Shown: positions 1 to 11,071 of the stretch, piece by piece
Numbering within the stretch: the stretch's first letter is position 1
Layout: each line of letters opens with the position of its first letter
Assembly: GCA_018499905.2 (NCBI GenBank)
Contig: JAHBAU020000001.1
Span: 1-53,056, forward strand
Reading direction: 5' to 3'
DNA: 53,056 bases
Source of the DNA: Candidatus Saccharimonadota bacterium
GTDB taxonomy: Bacteria > Patescibacteriota > Saccharimonadia > Saccharimonadales > AQU-01
The notes under the pieces: model-generated
Databases searched by the model: none
Told to the model about the DNA's origin: nothing
The model's input: the letters and a program-made list of their open reading frames with translations, nothing else
Position numbers and translations under genes: made by a program

Positions 1-2311
1 CTACCAGTTTCTTCTCCATCTCTTCTTTGAGGGATTGAGCTTCCGGAGTTGTGAGGCGGCAGCGCTCGATAACATCCATGACCAGGTGAAAGCGATCCAT
101 GTCGTTGCGCACGGTCATATCAAAGGCGGTCGTAATGGTGCCTTCTTCTTTGTAGCCTCTGACATGCATGTTGGGGTTGTGGCGGCGGGAGGTTAAGCGG
201 TGGGTGAGCCACGGGTAGCCCTGGGAGGCAAAGATAATTTCTTTATCGCGGGTAAATACCTCGTCGTAGTCTGGGTCGCTCATACCGTGTGGATGCTCCG
301 TGTTTGGCTCGAGTCGCATCAGGTCGACCACATTAACGACACGGACTTTAAGTTCGGGTAAGGCTTTGCGCAGGATGCTCACGGCAGCCATGATTTCTTG
401 CGTCGGAATGTCACCAGCTGCAGCCATTACCACGTCCGGTTCCTGACCCTGATCGTTACTTGCCCACTGCCAGACACCGATGCCATTGGAGCAGTGCTCG
501 ACAGCTTCCTCCATGCTCAGCCATTGGGGGCTGTCGTGTTTGCCAGCAATCATAAGGTTGATGTAGTTGCGGCTCTTGAGGCAGTGGTTCAGAACCGATA
601 ACAAGCAGTTAGCATCGGGTGGCAGGTAGATTCGGATAACCTCAGATTTCTTATTGACTAAATGATCAATAAAACCCGGGTCCTGGTGCGTAAAGCCGTT
701 GTGGTCTTGGCGCCAGACATGCGACGTGAGTAGATAGTTGAGTGAAGCGATTGGGTTACGCCACGGCAGCTCGTTGGCCATCTTGATCCACTTAGCGTGC
801 TGATTTACCATCGAGTCGACAATGCGAATAAAGGCCTCATAGCTATGAAAAATGCCATGCCGCCCGGTGAGTAAATAGCCTTCAAGCCAGCCCTGAGCCT
901 GGTGTTCGCTGAGCATGGAATCCATGACTGCCCCTTCCAGCGCCAAATGCTCGTCTGACGGTTTGGTGCGGGCCATCCACTGCCGGTTGGTGACTTCAAA
1001 CACCCGCTCAAGTCGATTTGAAACCAGTTCATCAGGACCAAAGAGTCTGAAGTTGCGCTGTTCGAGATTGAGTTTGATAACATCTCTGAGATACGGGGCG
1101 GCATTATAGGTGTTGCCGGTACACGGCTGGCTGCGATATTCAAAACTAACACCGTAATCACGAAAATCAGGCAAACGGAGTTCACGCAGTAGCCCGCCGC
1201 TATTGGCAAAGCGGTTCGCACCCATACGCTGCTCACCACGCGGCGCGAGTTCGGCTAGTTCCGGTACGAGCCGTCCTTGGTCATCAAACAGTTCCTCTGG
1301 ATGGTAACTGCGCAACCAATCTTCTAGGAGTTTGAGGTTGCCCGGATGTTTTTCGTCAACAGCTAGTGGCACCTGATGTGACCGGAAATTAGCCGTTACT
1401 TGCAGACCATCAACCTTTTCGGGACCGGTCCAGCCTTTTGGCGAATTCAGGATGATCATCGGCCAGCGCGGTCTGGTTAAATCATTGTTGTTGCGGGCAT
1501 TGGCTTGGATTCGCTTAATTTCCCGGATCGCCTCATCGAGTTTTTCGGCCATCAGCTGATGCATTCTCTCGGGTTCGTCGCCTTCCACAAAATATGGTGT
1601 CCATCCATAACCGCGGAACAACTGATCAAGCTCGTCGTGTTCAATTCGTGCGAGCACAGTTGGGTTGCTGATTTTGTAGCCATTTAGGTGCAGTATAGGT
1701 AGGACGGCCCCATCCGTCTTAGGATTGAGGAACTTATTGGAGTGCCAGGCTGTGGCGATTGGGCCGGTTTCGGCCTCACCATCGCCTACCACACAAGCAG
1801 TAATGAGGTCAGGATTATCGAAAACAGCACCAAAGGCATGACTCAGCGAATAGCCGAGTTCGCCACCTTCATGGATCGAACCAGGTACTTGCGGTGACAC
1901 GTGGCTAGACAATCCGCCCGGAAACGAGAATATTTGAAACAGTTTTTGCATCCCTTGTTCGTCCTGTGTCACATCTGGATAATACTCACTAAACGTTCCT
2001 TCTAAGTACACATTGCTGGTGAGCGCCGGACCACCATGGCCTGGGCCCGAAATGTAGATCATGCTGAGGCCATACTTATTAATAACCCGGTTTAGGTGCG
2101 CATAAATAAAATTCTGGCCTGGCGTTGTGCCCCAGTGACCAAGCAAAATCTGTTTGATATGGCTTTGCTGGAGCGGTTCTTTGAGTAGTGGGTTCTGTCG
2201 AAGGTAGATCTGACCGACTGCTAAATAATTTGCCGCACGCCAATAAGCGTCAATTTTTCGCAGCTCATTCGTATCTAGAATTTGATCTACCGAATCCACC
2301 CTACCCTCCAT
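1..2311 (-). CDS. xfp: phosphoketolase (Xfp), 3' end beyond window
   Basis: Open minus-strand frame from ATG at 2311: [43 protein letters not shown]...[21 protein letters not shown]...[21 protein letters not shown]...[31 protein letters not shown]; classic phosphoketolase. Not in ORF track because it runs off the edge. Confidence 0.95.
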   Translation of the reverse strand, partial: MEGRVDSVDQILDTNELRKIDAYWRAANYLAVGQIYLRQNPLLKEPLQQSHIKQILLGHWGTTPGQNFIYAHLNRVINKYGLSMIYISGPGHGGPALTSNVYLEGTFSEYYPDVTQDEQGMQKLFQIFSFPGGLSSHVSPQVPGSIHEGGELGYSLSHAFGAVFDNPDLITACVVGDGEAETGPIATAWHSNKFLNPKTDGAVLPILHLNGYKISNPTVLARIEHDELDQLFRGYGWTPYFVEGDEPERMHQLMAEKLDEAIREIKRIQANARNNNDLTRPRWPMIILNSPKGWTGPEKVDGLQVTANFRSHQVPLAVDEKHPGNLKLLEDWLRSYHPEELFDDQGRLVPELAELAPRGEQRMGANRFANSGGLLRELRLPDFRDYGVSFEYRSQPCTGNTYNAAPYLRDVIKLNLEQRNFRLFGPDELVSNRLERVFEVTNRQWMARTKPSDEHLALEGAVMDSMLSEHQAQGWLEGYLLTGRHGIFHSYEAFIRIVDSMVNQHAKWIKMANELPWRNPIASLNYLLTSHVWRQDHNGFTHQDPGFIDHLVNKKSEVIRIYLPPDANCLLSVLNHCLKSRNYINLMIAGKHDSPQWLSMEEAVEHCSNGIGVWQWASNDQGQEPDVVMAAAGDIPTQEIMAAVSILRKALPELKVRVVNVVDLMRLEPNTEHPHGMSDPDYDEVFTRDKEIIFASQGYPWLTHRLTSRRHNPNMHVRGYKEEGTITTAFDMTVRNDMDRFHLVMDVIERCRLTTPEAQSLKEEMEKKLV

Positions 2312-3500
2312 TCTTTTCTGTTAACAGGTTTACTGTGTCCTGCGCAATGATTATTGATTCATCTGATGGTAAAACAAAGACCCGAGCCCCTGACAGTCGA
2401 TGCGAGATAACCGTGGCCTGTTCCTGGTTTTTTAGGTGATCTAGTTCGATACCCAAGTGATCGAGCTCACCGGCAATGCGCTGGCGTATTTCAGCCGACT
2501 TTTCGCCAATTCCGCCAGTAAATACTAGTGCGTCAATACCGCCAAGAGCAGCAGCAAGACTGCCGATGGCTTTCCGAACTTGATAACAAAAGACGGACAC
2601 AGCTTCGGCGGCTGACTGATTCGTCGCTTGGGCTTCTAGTAGGGTGAGCATATTGCCAGACAACTCAGACATCCCTAGCAGTCCTGATTTTTCATGAACC
2701 AGTTCATTAAAAGCGTTGACATCCAGATTATATCGCGTTGCTAAGTATGAGACGACGCCTGGGTCAAGATCGCCAGAACGCGTGCTCATGGGGATGCCCG
2801 ATGCTGGGGTAAAGGCCATGGTGGTGTCAACGGGATGACCGTCTTTGATGGCCGCTACGCTCGCACCGCTGCCCAGGTGGGCGACAATTAACCGATGCGG
2901 CACTGGGTAGCGGTGCTCCATGTCTTTAAGTTTCTGTAAGATTGATCGATATGACAGTCCATGAAAGCCATACTTCCGCAATCCTTCGCTGTAGTACTCG
3001 CGGGGCAATGGAAGCAACTTGACTTCAACAGGCAGGTCATGAAAAAAGCCAGTGTCGAAGCTGGCGTACTGCCTGATTCCCTGAAAGTGGTCATAAAATC
3101 GACGAATGAGTGACACGGCTGCCGGAGCATGTTCGGGGTCATAAGCCTGCAGCTTTTCCAGCTCACTGAGCACGTTGGGCGCGATTTCAGTGGTGGTGTG
3201 AAGCTTGGGACCGCCATGTACAACGCGATGACCAACTGCGTCCAAGGATGCTCCCTGCAGCAGTTCGTCCAGTTGTCCAAATAAGAATTCCTGTGCCTCT
3301 GTCATGGTCTCGAGTGAAAGCGCTCTCGACTCGTGCTGCTGTCCGGGCATCGACTGACTATAGATAGCATCGCCTTGCCCAATACTAGCAATCTCTAGGC
3401 GGCTCAAAGCCTGCAGTTTAGTGCTTTCATAAGAGTAAAGGCTGCATTTAATGCTTGAAGAGCCGGCGTTGACGGTTAAAATGTTTATGCTTTTTGCCAC
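2301..3500 (-). CDS. ackA: acetate kinase; start probably GTG at 3500 rather than ORF-track 3518
   Basis: [65 protein letters not shown] motifs; overlaps the phosphoketolase start. Confidence 0.95.
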   Translation of the reverse strand: MAKSINILTVNAGSSSIKCSLYSYESTKLQALSRLEIASIGQGDAIYSQSMPGQQHESRALSLETMTEAQEFLFGQLDELLQGASLDAVGHRVVHGGPKLHTTTEIAPNVLSELEKLQAYDPEHAPAAVSLIRRFYDHFQGIRQYASFDTGFFHDLPVEVKLLPLPREYYSEGLRKYGFHGLSYRSILQKLKDMEHRYPVPHRLIVAHLGSGASVAAIKDGHPVDTTMAFTPASGIPMSTRSGDLDPGVVSYLATRYNLDVNAFNELVHEKSGLLGMSELSGNMLTLLEAQATNQSAAEAVSVFCYQVRKAIGSLAAALGGIDALVFTGGIGEKSAEIRQRIAGELDHLGIELDHLKNQEQATVISHRLSGARVFVLPSDESIIIAQDTVNLLTEKNGG

Positions 3501-3636
3501 GTTGTCATAGTAGCACAACGGATAAGAATTAGACCGTGACCATGGTCATGTTTGACTGGTCCATACGACGCTCTTCTTGTGATTCACGCCAAACAATGCC
3601 ATAGAAATGGACATTTCGCGCTATAATAATAAGTAG

Positions 3637-4140
3637 ATGCAAAAATTTGTCCTCATAGAGGACCAGGGCGGCAAAGAAATATATATTGACTTGATCTCAT
3701 CGCAAGCCGGACATTACTTAAGCCGCCGTCCGCATATTGCTAGCTTGCTACGCGAATTGTTAAACCAAAAAAAACTATCTGGCGCGCGCGTTGTTTTGGA
3801 GCAGGATATGGGCCGCGGTATTGGCACGACTGATATCGTAACTACCAGCGACAAAGATTCAATTTATTACGCCAAACCAGTCAAATCAGAAATCTACATT
3901 CGTTTTGTTAAGAACCGCGGTCCACAGCCAAGCAATACGCTGACTGTCATAGCCGAACTCGATGACGATGGCAATTACGAGATAAGCAACGCTTGGATAG
4001 GCCCGAAATGTCCGGCCTTCCCTGGCGAAGAGCAAGAATCAGCCGATAGCAAAGCCTATTGGCAGTCACACGCCTTAGCGCACGACACACACGTGGTGCA
4101 GTCGCGCTCCATCACCAAAGATTGCCCGTACGACTGGTAG
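3637..4140 (+). CDS. hypothetical protein (167 aa)
   Basis: ORF with TATAAT 9 nt upstream of ATG; no family recognised. Confidence 0.7.
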   Translation: MQKFVLIEDQGGKEIYIDLISSQAGHYLSRRPHIASLLRELLNQKKLSGARVVLEQDMGRGIGTTDIVTTSDKDSIYYAKPVKSEIYIRFVKNRGPQPSNTLTVIAELDDDGNYEISNAWIGPKCPAFPGEEQESADSKAYWQSHALAHDTHVVQSRSITKDCPYDW

Positions 4141-4167
4141 CTTTTACATATTCTAGTCTAGTAATTG

Positions 4168-4305
4168 GCTCAGTTAAAACCCTAATAAAAAATTATGGGG
4201 TGGCAGTCGGCGGGGTGGCCCCAAATTTCTCTTACTTTAGTAAGAAAATTAGGGGCGGACCGACTGACAGGACCCCGGCCTATCAAGGGTTTTGAGTAAC
4301 TGAGC
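4168..4305. ncRNA. candidate structured RNA or 5'UTR element: rod-like nested inverted repeat
   Basis: GCTCAGTTAAAACCCT ... AGGGTTTTGAGTAACTGAGC outer arms; GGGGT/ACCCC; CAGTCGG/CCGACTG; CCCC/GGGG; CTTAC-TTTA-GTAAG apical hairpin, all nested. Confidence 0.55.
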
Positions 4306-4437
4306 TTGCTATCGCCGTCACATTGTGCTAAAGTTATTCTAATTGTTTTTAATGAATCCAGACACAGTTTGACTGACTCGATTATCATTGCAGACAATCG
4401 ACGACAGTAAAAACTAAGTAAAAAGGATTCATTTTTT

Positions 4438-5631
4438 ATGCCTCAATATCAACAACGCCGCCGGCCAACTTATGGTCGCGCCAATTATCCGCGGGCCAAC
4501 CGTAGTGCCAGCCGCGCTCCTAAGAAGGAATATATTAACCCAGCCAAGTTTATCCAGCCGGCTAAACCAATTGACGAAACACCGTACGTGCCAACGCATA
4601 TGTTTGCCGACTTTGATCTACACCCTGGTATTCACCGGAACCTCGAGGCTATGGGCTACACGGCTCCCTCGCCTATACAGGACCAAACAATTCCGAGCGG
4701 TCTTGCAGGAAAGGATGTCGTTGGTATAGCCAACACCGGAACTGGCAAGACGGCTGCTTTTGCGATCCCCTTGCTCAACCGCTTGATTGCTGACCCAGGT
4801 AGCACTGCGCTCATCATGGCCCCGACCCGCGAGCTCGCACAGCAGATCGAAGAACAATGTCGCTTAATTGCAAAAGGTAGCGGTCTGCGCGGCGCAATTT
4901 TGATCGGTGGTGTTTCTATGGGCCCTCAACAGCAGGACCTGCGTAACAAGCCGCGAATCATTATTGGTACACCTGGGCGTATTAAGGATCACTCGGAAAG
5001 GCGAACGCTTAACTTGGCGCAGTGCAATATTATTGTGCTTGATGAAGTTGATCGCATGCTCGATATGGGCTTCGTGAATGACATTCGGCACATCTTAAGC
5101 CTTACCAACCCCGAAAAACAAAGTTATTACTTTTCAGCCACACTTGACGCCAGAGTTCGATCCATCATTGAAACTTTCTCGGCTGATCCGGTGCATGTTG
5201 CAGTCAAAACTGCTGACACCAGCGAAAATGTTGATCAAAATGTCGTCGTCTACAAGTCCCGTCACGAAAAACTGGATATCCTACACGCCCTTTTAGCCAA
5301 GGATCATGTTGTAAAGACGCTGGTATTTGACGATACTCACCACAGTGTTGAGCAGCTTTCAAAAGAACTCGCCGCCCGTGGTTTTCAGGCTGACGCCATT
5401 CATGGCGGCAAGTCCCAGTCACAGCGTCAACGCGCACTTAAGCGTTTCAAAGACAATCACATCTCGGTATTAGTGGCGACTGATGTTGCCGCCCGTGGCA
5501 TCGATGTTTCCGATATTACGCACGTCATTAACTATTCCCTGCCACAATCCTACAGTGACTACGCGCACCGTATTGGCCGCGCCGGCCGCGCCGGCCGACA
5601 AGGTCACGCCCTAACTTTCATTGAAGGCTAA
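4438..5631 (+). CDS. DEAD-box ATP-dependent RNA helicase
   Basis: ANTGTGKTAAF (Walker A), PTRELAQQ, TPGRI, VLDEVDRMLD, FSATL, VATDVAARGID, HRIGRAGRAGRQG. Confidence 0.95.
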   Translation: MPQYQQRRRPTYGRANYPRANRSASRAPKKEYINPAKFIQPAKPIDETPYVPTHMFADFDLHPGIHRNLEAMGYTAPSPIQDQTIPSGLAGKDVVGIANTGTGKTAAFAIPLLNRLIADPGSTALIMAPTRELAQQIEEQCRLIAKGSGLRGAILIGGVSMGPQQQDLRNKPRIIIGTPGRIKDHSERRTLNLAQCNIIVLDEVDRMLDMGFVNDIRHILSLTNPEKQSYYFSATLDARVRSIIETFSADPVHVAVKTADTSENVDQNVVVYKSRHEKLDILHALLAKDHVVKTLVFDDTHHSVEQLSKELAARGFQADAIHGGKSQSQRQRALKRFKDNHISVLVATDVAARGIDVSDITHVINYSLPQSYSDYAHRIGRAGRAGRQGHALTFIEG

Positions 5632-6611
5632 GGGACAATAGTTTCCGAGGTCACCTCGGCAGCATCCAGCCACCGGTAGCCGCAGGTATTACAGGCATCA
5701 ATTATGATTTTGCTGCCATTGTAAGTTACATGTTGCATCTCGCTATCACATGCTGGACAGATCACCATATCTGGTCGTTTGTGTTCGCGCTGCAGCACCG
5801 TATATGGGATGAATAGCTCACCGGCATGGAGCCGAAGCAGCGCGCTACCTTTTAGCAAGACTCCATCACCCGTCTGACACAGCAAGTAGTCGAATTTATT
5901 GTGTAGCTGATTATGACAAATCGGACATTTTAAATCTTGGCGCAGTTCTTTGCCGAGTGGTGTCAGCTGTTGTAGCTTGGCTGGAGACACCGGCCGAGTA
6001 ACCGCTGGACGAATCTGACTCACAAACTCTTCAAGGTCTTCAAACATAGTTGTTGGGTCGTCAGGAGCATTAGCCGTTGCTTGTACAAAATACAATTGAT
6101 TGTCTACAATCTCCCAGCTATGGGATTGGCAGAAGTCAATTGTAAATACCATTGCTTTCGGATCCATAGCATAGCGGCTGTCAGTTTGCATGCCATTTTC
6201 AGCAAAAAGTGTGAAATAGTTTGGGTAGTCACCCTCAAGCTCGACCTTTTCCATAATGCTTCCAGCCGGGTTTAGTTGAGCTACCGGTGTCATTTTCGGG
6301 ATCCCCAATAAGTGTAGTGTGCTGCTAAACGGTAAGGTTACTTGGTAAATCAACGCGGGGTAATTCAGTTCGTTCGGACGGGAAAATGTTCCAATTGCCT
6401 GATAGTAAAAATCACCAATTCGACCGCTTTTGACTGGAAATAATTCTGAGCCATACGTGTAGTATGCCAAGAGCACCGAACTACCCGGCATATGCACGCG
6501 ACGATTGAGGTGTCGGTATTTTTTTATTGGCCCTTCAAGCACCGCATAAACCACTGCAAAGATAATAACCAGCCATGGGAACATGTCCAGATATCTAATC
6601 AATTCGATCAT
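5628..6611 (-). CDS. membrane-anchored protein with C-terminal zinc-ribbon motifs
   Basis: N-terminal hydrophobic segment WLVIIFAVVYAV; C-terminal CPICHNQ...CPACDSE...CNTCGYRWLDAAEV. Confidence 0.75.
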   Translation of the reverse strand: MIELIRYLDMFPWLVIIFAVVYAVLEGPIKKYRHLNRRVHMPGSSVLLAYYTYGSELFPVKSGRIGDFYYQAIGTFSRPNELNYPALIYQVTLPFSSTLHLLGIPKMTPVAQLNPAGSIMEKVELEGDYPNYFTLFAENGMQTDSRYAMDPKAMVFTIDFCQSHSWEIVDNQLYFVQATANAPDDPTTMFEDLEEFVSQIRPAVTRPVSPAKLQQLTPLGKELRQDLKCPICHNQLHNKFDYLLCQTGDGVLLKGSALLRLHAGELFIPYTVLQREHKRPDMVICPACDSEMQHVTYNGSKIIIDACNTCGYRWLDAAEVTSETIVP

Positions 6612-6683
6612 TAACTTAACGATACCACAACGGGCGTTAGCGGCCGTAGTTTACAGGCTTGTTTACAGTGCTATACTGAAATT

Positions 6684-6887
6684 ATGGCTAAATCAGAGAA
6701 AAATTTTATTAAGATCAATAAAAACAATGGCCCAGCTGGCTTTGCAATGTTTTTAGGATGGGTCGGCGCACTGGTTTACTTTGTCAACCAAGTCGACGGC
6801 TTCTGGAACATTATCGCCGCCTTTTTTAAGGCCTGCGTCTGGCCCGCAATATTGATCTACAACGTTCTGCAGTTACTGACCGCTTAA
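6684..6887 (+). CDS. small membrane protein (67 aa)
   Basis: Two hydrophobic stretches; strong promoter TTTACA-16-TATACT immediately upstream. Confidence 0.6.
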   Translation: MAKSEKNFIKINKNNGPAGFAMFLGWVGALVYFVNQVDGFWNIIAAFFKACVWPAILIYNVLQLLTA

Positions 6888-6900
6888 TATAGCAAACGTG

Positions 6901-7431
6901 TTATGAAGCAGCTGGTGGTATGAGTACGCCACTTTTGGCGACTTCGGGTATGCAGCACATATTGCGGTTAAAACAGCACGGTCGACGCATGCCACGTGTC
7001 AATTTTGAGCGCGAAACTTCAATGCGTTTCAGTCTAGTATCGTGATTGGTTGTTGAGTTGACCCAACGCAGCCATTCCCAATGTGCCATCGGTGTCGCTT
7101 TATCCCAGGTAGTTTTCGCAACCATATCAGTTTTGAGCATGCTAGAAAAATCTTCAGGCAAAGTCGGTTCTGGCCACTCTTTACTCGCTTCAAATTCAAA
7201 CGTAATCTTGTCGCCATATTTAATTTTTAGCTCTTTTGCTAACTCGCTGTCCACATGCAGCCAATGACTGCCCTGGCCGTCCGGCTCCAGCGGCCGCTGA
7301 AAAGAATGGTCATTGATACGGCCATTAATCATCACTTGACTGCGCGATGGCAGCTGCTGACTGGCATCATCTGGCAGACGCGCAACCAGCCAAGAATTCA
7401 CTTCATAAATCTCAAGTTCGGAATGTATCAT
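6901..7431 (-). CDS. DUF1905/YdeI-like protein
   Basis: SRSQVMINGRINDHSFQRPLEPDGQGSHWLHVDSELAKELKIKYGDKITFEFEASKEWPEPTLPEDF resembles DUF1905 architecture. Confidence 0.65.
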   Translation of the reverse strand: MIHSELEIYEVNSWLVARLPDDASQQLPSRSQVMINGRINDHSFQRPLEPDGQGSHWLHVDSELAKELKIKYGDKITFEFEASKEWPEPTLPEDFSSMLKTDMVAKTTWDKATPMAHWEWLRWVNSTTNHDTRLKRIEVSRSKLTRGMRRPCCFNRNMCCIPEVAKSGVLIPPAAS

Positions 7432-7492
7432 ATGGCAATAGTATACAGTTCAATATCCAAGATGCGGTACATCCTTTGTAGACAGACGATAT

Positions 7493-8014
7493 TTATAAAA
7501 TCGCTAGTAGTTTCTCGGCCCGCCGACTAACGGATTTGTGACGACTCTTAGTCAATGCTTCCAATTCAGGAATCAGCCACGCACGAAGTTTTGGTGCTTT
7601 TTTTGCAAAATACGCGAGCGATTCAGCTGTCGTGTTCTGTACGATCCAATCGTCATAATGAAGATTGTTTTTCATAACTGTAATTGCGGCCTTTCGCTGT
7701 GCATCCGACATATAATCATCTAGTAGCGTGAACAATATCGATAAGGTCCACTTAGTGGAAGCCTGATCAATCGTTGAGATGTCTGTAGTCAAACCATCCA
7801 AGTACTTTGCCACCCACTCAGGATGTACCTTGCAAACCCTTTTCATGCAGCTTGATACTCGCAGGCGGACAACTGCATCGGGACTTTGATAGCAGTCATA
7901 AAGTTGCTGTAGGCGCTTCTCATCTTGCAGAATGTGGTCAACCACTTCAATAGTTTTGCCGAGAGAGTTCGGGTGACCGCCGGTCAAAAGTGATTCGTAA
8001 GCATTTATGGGCAT
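7493..8014 (-). CDS. HEAT-repeat-like helical protein
   Basis: Helical repeat pattern (VVRLRVSSCMKRV..., WIVQNTTAESLAYFAKKAP..., KSVSRRAEKLLAIL). Confidence 0.6.
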   Translation of the reverse strand: MPINAYESLLTGGHPNSLGKTIEVVDHILQDEKRLQQLYDCYQSPDAVVRLRVSSCMKRVCKVHPEWVAKYLDGLTTDISTIDQASTKWTLSILFTLLDDYMSDAQRKAAITVMKNNLHYDDWIVQNTTAESLAYFAKKAPKLRAWLIPELEALTKSRHKSVSRRAEKLLAIL

Positions 8015-8038
8015 TACGTGCTCTGTTACACTACTACT

Positions 8039-8566
8039 ATGATTAAAAATCTTATCATAGTTATACTAATTGTCTTGGTGGCAGTGTTTGGTGTGGTGGT
8101 ATTTAGCAAAGAAGGAACAACTCCTGGCACTAATAACACGTCCAATACTCAGTCCTCAGAGAGTACCCCATCTTCAAAAACTTCTTCAGGTAAGACAGTC
8201 GATCTATCAAATAAAGGCTTGAAGCAAGTTGCTTCATCGGTTTTTGAAGATACGCAGACAGGCGCTCTCGATGTGAGTAATAACCAGCTGACAGGTGCCT
8301 TGCCTGGCGAACTACGCAAACTGCGCAATCTTGAAGTACTCGATGCTTCTGATAACAATCTAACAGGCATTCCGGCCGAAATTGGCCAGCTATCGAAGCT
8401 TAGAACAGCCAACTTCGCCAACAACGATATCTCAGGTTTGCCGCTTGAGATTGGTAACCTATCCAGCCTTGAAACACTTGATTTACGTGGCAATCCCAAT
8501 GTATCTAGCTACGATCTAGGCCTGATCCGATCAAAAATTCCCAACGCCAATATTTTAGTTGATTAG
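8039..8566 (+). CDS. leucine-rich repeat protein with N-terminal membrane anchor
   Basis: MIKNLIIVILIVLVAVFGVVVF then LRR units LRNLEVLDASDNNLTGIPAEIGQLSKLRTANFANNDISGLPLEIGNLSSLETLDLRGNP. Confidence 0.85.
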   Translation: MIKNLIIVILIVLVAVFGVVVFSKEGTTPGTNNTSNTQSSESTPSSKTSSGKTVDLSNKGLKQVASSVFEDTQTGALDVSNNQLTGALPGELRKLRNLEVLDASDNNLTGIPAEIGQLSKLRTANFANNDISGLPLEIGNLSSLETLDLRGNPNVSSYDLGLIRSKIPNANILVD

Positions 8567-8660
8567 ACATCGTTGCAAGTGAAGATAAACTCGGTTGTTA
8601 TCTTGAACCGTTAATTTTCAAACAATATGCTTACAGTAGCTTAAGACAAGAACTACAAGG

Positions 8661-10295
8661 CTATTCTACATAACCACGGGCACGGAGAGAGGCTTGGATT
8701 GCATCTCTGTCCATGCCAACTATCCTGGCTACCCTATCGGCGTGGCTGGTAGTTGATACGCCTGGGATAATTCTGTAGGTGGGTTCGCCGTCCTTGAACT
8801 CAACTTGCACTTGTTGGCCGATCCCATTCTGGGCCGATTGCTGCACAAGTTCGGTCGCATGTGTTGAAAACACCGTTCGTCCACCAATTGTGTCAAAACC
8901 TCTGACGATATCTCCAAGGATCTCTATGCGTTCCTGATGCGTTGTGCCGTCCATGCAATCATCCAGGCCGATCAAGCTGTGGGGCGTGGCTCGTTCAAAA
9001 ACAGTGCGTAATTCACCAAGTTCATAGCCAAAGCGGCCGGTTTCGTCTACCAAATTTGGTGCACCTGGAACCATATAATGCATAAAATCAGCCGGCGTTG
9101 TTGCAAATGAATCGGCTACAACCGGACCGCCGGCTTCAGCGAGTGCTTGGCTGTGCAAGACAGCTTTAAGGGTAGTTGATTTGCCGCCACTATTTGGTCC
9201 GGTGAGCATAGTCATGCCGGTAAGTTCAAAATCATTGGGGGTTACTTGGTTGGCGGGCCGTGTAAACGCAAGAATTGGGTTTTTTAAACCATCAGCTCGA
9301 ATGTAGGGGCTGTCGCTAGATTCTACAACCGGCTGGTACACGTCATGCCCATTCCTTTCTGTCACAGTGGCAAAATTCGCAAAACTTTGTAAGACATCCA
9401 GCTCGGAGTAGTCGGCAAACGCTTGCCCGAGTCCTGCATCAGCCTGCCAGCGTTTACGTACCGGGTCGATAAACATGGGTCCATGAATTGCGTCGCCAGT
9501 ATTGTTCACCATAGCAGCGACACCGGCTGACATGACACCGCTTAAACCCAGTGCAATTTGCCAGTCCGGCAAGACATTTGCTGCTTGCTGAGTAGCTTCG
9601 GTGACTGCAGCGGCTTGATTCGTATCACCCTTACTAATTAACAACGCTCCGTATGAAGTGAGTCCGACCAATAAGCCCCGTCCCGTTATGGAGCTGCCGC
9701 GATATGCCAATCTAGTTGGTGGCAGCCATCGCCAAGCGCTATCATGCGGTCTTAAGCCAGCTGGGGTTAGATAAACTTTTCCCACAGCAAATTTGGCATC
9801 ATCGCTGTCTGCATAGCCGGCGAGTGATTCAAGAGTACTCTTTAAGAGTGGTGTTTCAATTTTAGAAGTATCCACTGCTTCGGCTAAATCAGTAATAACC
9901 CGAACGCCTGCCCTTGCAGCATTGTAAAATCTTCTGGGCACCGTATATCTATCGGTTCGGCCATCGAGAAAATCTAGGAGTCCTCGCTCATTTTGAGCAA
10001 CTGCCGATAATCCACTGGTCAATGCTTCGCGCGTAGTACTGTCAGCCCGCAGTTCGTCGACAGACTCTTGGCGCTGCTGTCGAAGTTCTGGATCGACACC
10101 ACCTAAGAGGTCAGCCATCAGGGTCGCACCGCCTAAGAGTGTTCGTGGCCCAAGAACACTATGCAGTCTCTGCATTTCCAGAGGGTCGTCATTGACATTA
10201 AAAGTGGTAACTCTGCGCTGGTTAGCACTTATGCTCGCAAGGAGTTCTTGACTGTACATACGGTACATCTTAAAAGCAAAAGGCATAATAATCAA
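8661..10295 (-). CDS. MutS-related ATPase (short, MutS domain V)
   Basis: MTMLTGPNSGGKSTTLKAV Walker A, LIGLDDCMDGTTHQERIEI, GRTVFSTHATELVQQ; no obvious MutS domain I mismatch-binding motif. Confidence 0.8.
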   Translation of the reverse strand: MIIMPFAFKMYRMYSQELLASISANQRRVTTFNVNDDPLEMQRLHSVLGPRTLLGGATLMADLLGGVDPELRQQRQESVDELRADSTTREALTSGLSAVAQNERGLLDFLDGRTDRYTVPRRFYNAARAGVRVITDLAEAVDTSKIETPLLKSTLESLAGYADSDDAKFAVGKVYLTPAGLRPHDSAWRWLPPTRLAYRGSSITGRGLLVGLTSYGALLISKGDTNQAAAVTEATQQAANVLPDWQIALGLSGVMSAGVAAMVNNTGDAIHGPMFIDPVRKRWQADAGLGQAFADYSELDVLQSFANFATVTERNGHDVYQPVVESSDSPYIRADGLKNPILAFTRPANQVTPNDFELTGMTMLTGPNSGGKSTTLKAVLHSQALAEAGGPVVADSFATTPADFMHYMVPGAPNLVDETGRFGYELGELRTVFERATPHSLIGLDDCMDGTTHQERIEILGDIVRGFDTIGGRTVFSTHATELVQQSAQNGIGQQVQVEFKDGEPTYRIIPGVSTTSHADRVARIVGMDRDAIQASLRARGYVE

Positions 10296-10443
10296 GCAAT
10301 ATCATATAATCCTTAGTATTACAAAACACCTATAATTGTCTTGTCTCACAGCACTAACTCGTAATTTCATAGCCATGTGCGTGACTCTAAGAGGTCTATG
10401 TATTGCGAGAGTGCAAATGCGTATTCTTATTGATTTTGTTTTG

Positions 10444-10983
10444 TTAAGCTTGCTGGCAGAGTTCGGCAAGCTTTAAGGTGGTGTTGGCGTTGCGGATGGT
10501 GACAAACTGATAAGCGCGGGTACCGACGATTTTACTGTATCTTGTGCGGCTAAATGTCTTCAAAGGTGCTGTCCAGAAGATGATTGGGTGATAGGCGGCT
10601 ACTTGTTCGTATTCGTGCTTTGCTTCCCCTACCTCTGTCATTATTTCTTCAGCTGTTTTCGGGGCAATCACAAAAATTGCATTGTGCTTCGCATCACCCT
10701 TGTTCCACCACTTTGGTGCATGATCTAATGCGTTTAGTAAATCGTCGGCCGAAATAATCGAACAAACCACATGAAACCCGAAGCGCTTTTCTATTGCTGC
10801 TTCACAAATAGTTACGAGGTTGACGGTATCGGTTTCTTGCGAGTCAAATAAAACATTACCCGAGTTTATATATGTCGTGACGTCCGTAAAACCCTCTGCT
10901 TCCAAACAGGCCTTCAGCTCGGTCATGGCCACTTTGTTGTTGCCGCCAACATTAATCCCACGAAGCAGGGCTATGAATCTCAT
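10444..10983 (-). CDS. DUF1697 family protein
   Basis: MRFIALLRGINVGGNNKVAMTELKACLEAEGFTDVTTYINSGNVLFDS, typical DUF1697 N-terminus. Confidence 0.9.
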   Translation of the reverse strand: MRFIALLRGINVGGNNKVAMTELKACLEAEGFTDVTTYINSGNVLFDSQETDTVNLVTICEAAIEKRFGFHVVCSIISADDLLNALDHAPKWWNKGDAKHNAIFVIAPKTAEEIMTEVGEAKHEYEQVAAYHPIIFWTAPLKTFSRTRYSKIVGTRAYQFVTIRNANTTLKLAELCQQA

Positions 10984-11071
10984 ACCTTGATTATACGCAA
11001 TAAATGCCTAAGAATGCTCCAAATAGTAAGTGCATGTTGTTGTAGTGTCCGCCATATGACCAGTGCTTACA

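Noticed and set aside
805-1239. 144-aa minus-strand ORF
   Set aside because: Out-of-frame ORF inside the phosphoketolase coding sequence.
4168-4305. Interpretation as an integron attC site
   Set aside because: Ends do not match RYYYAAC/GTTRRRY core sites and no integrase or cassette array is nearby.
10448-10475. Hairpin AAGCTTGC...GCAAGCTT as a terminator
   Set aside because: Lies in the 3' coding end of the DUF1697 gene and is followed by an A/C-rich stretch without a T-run.
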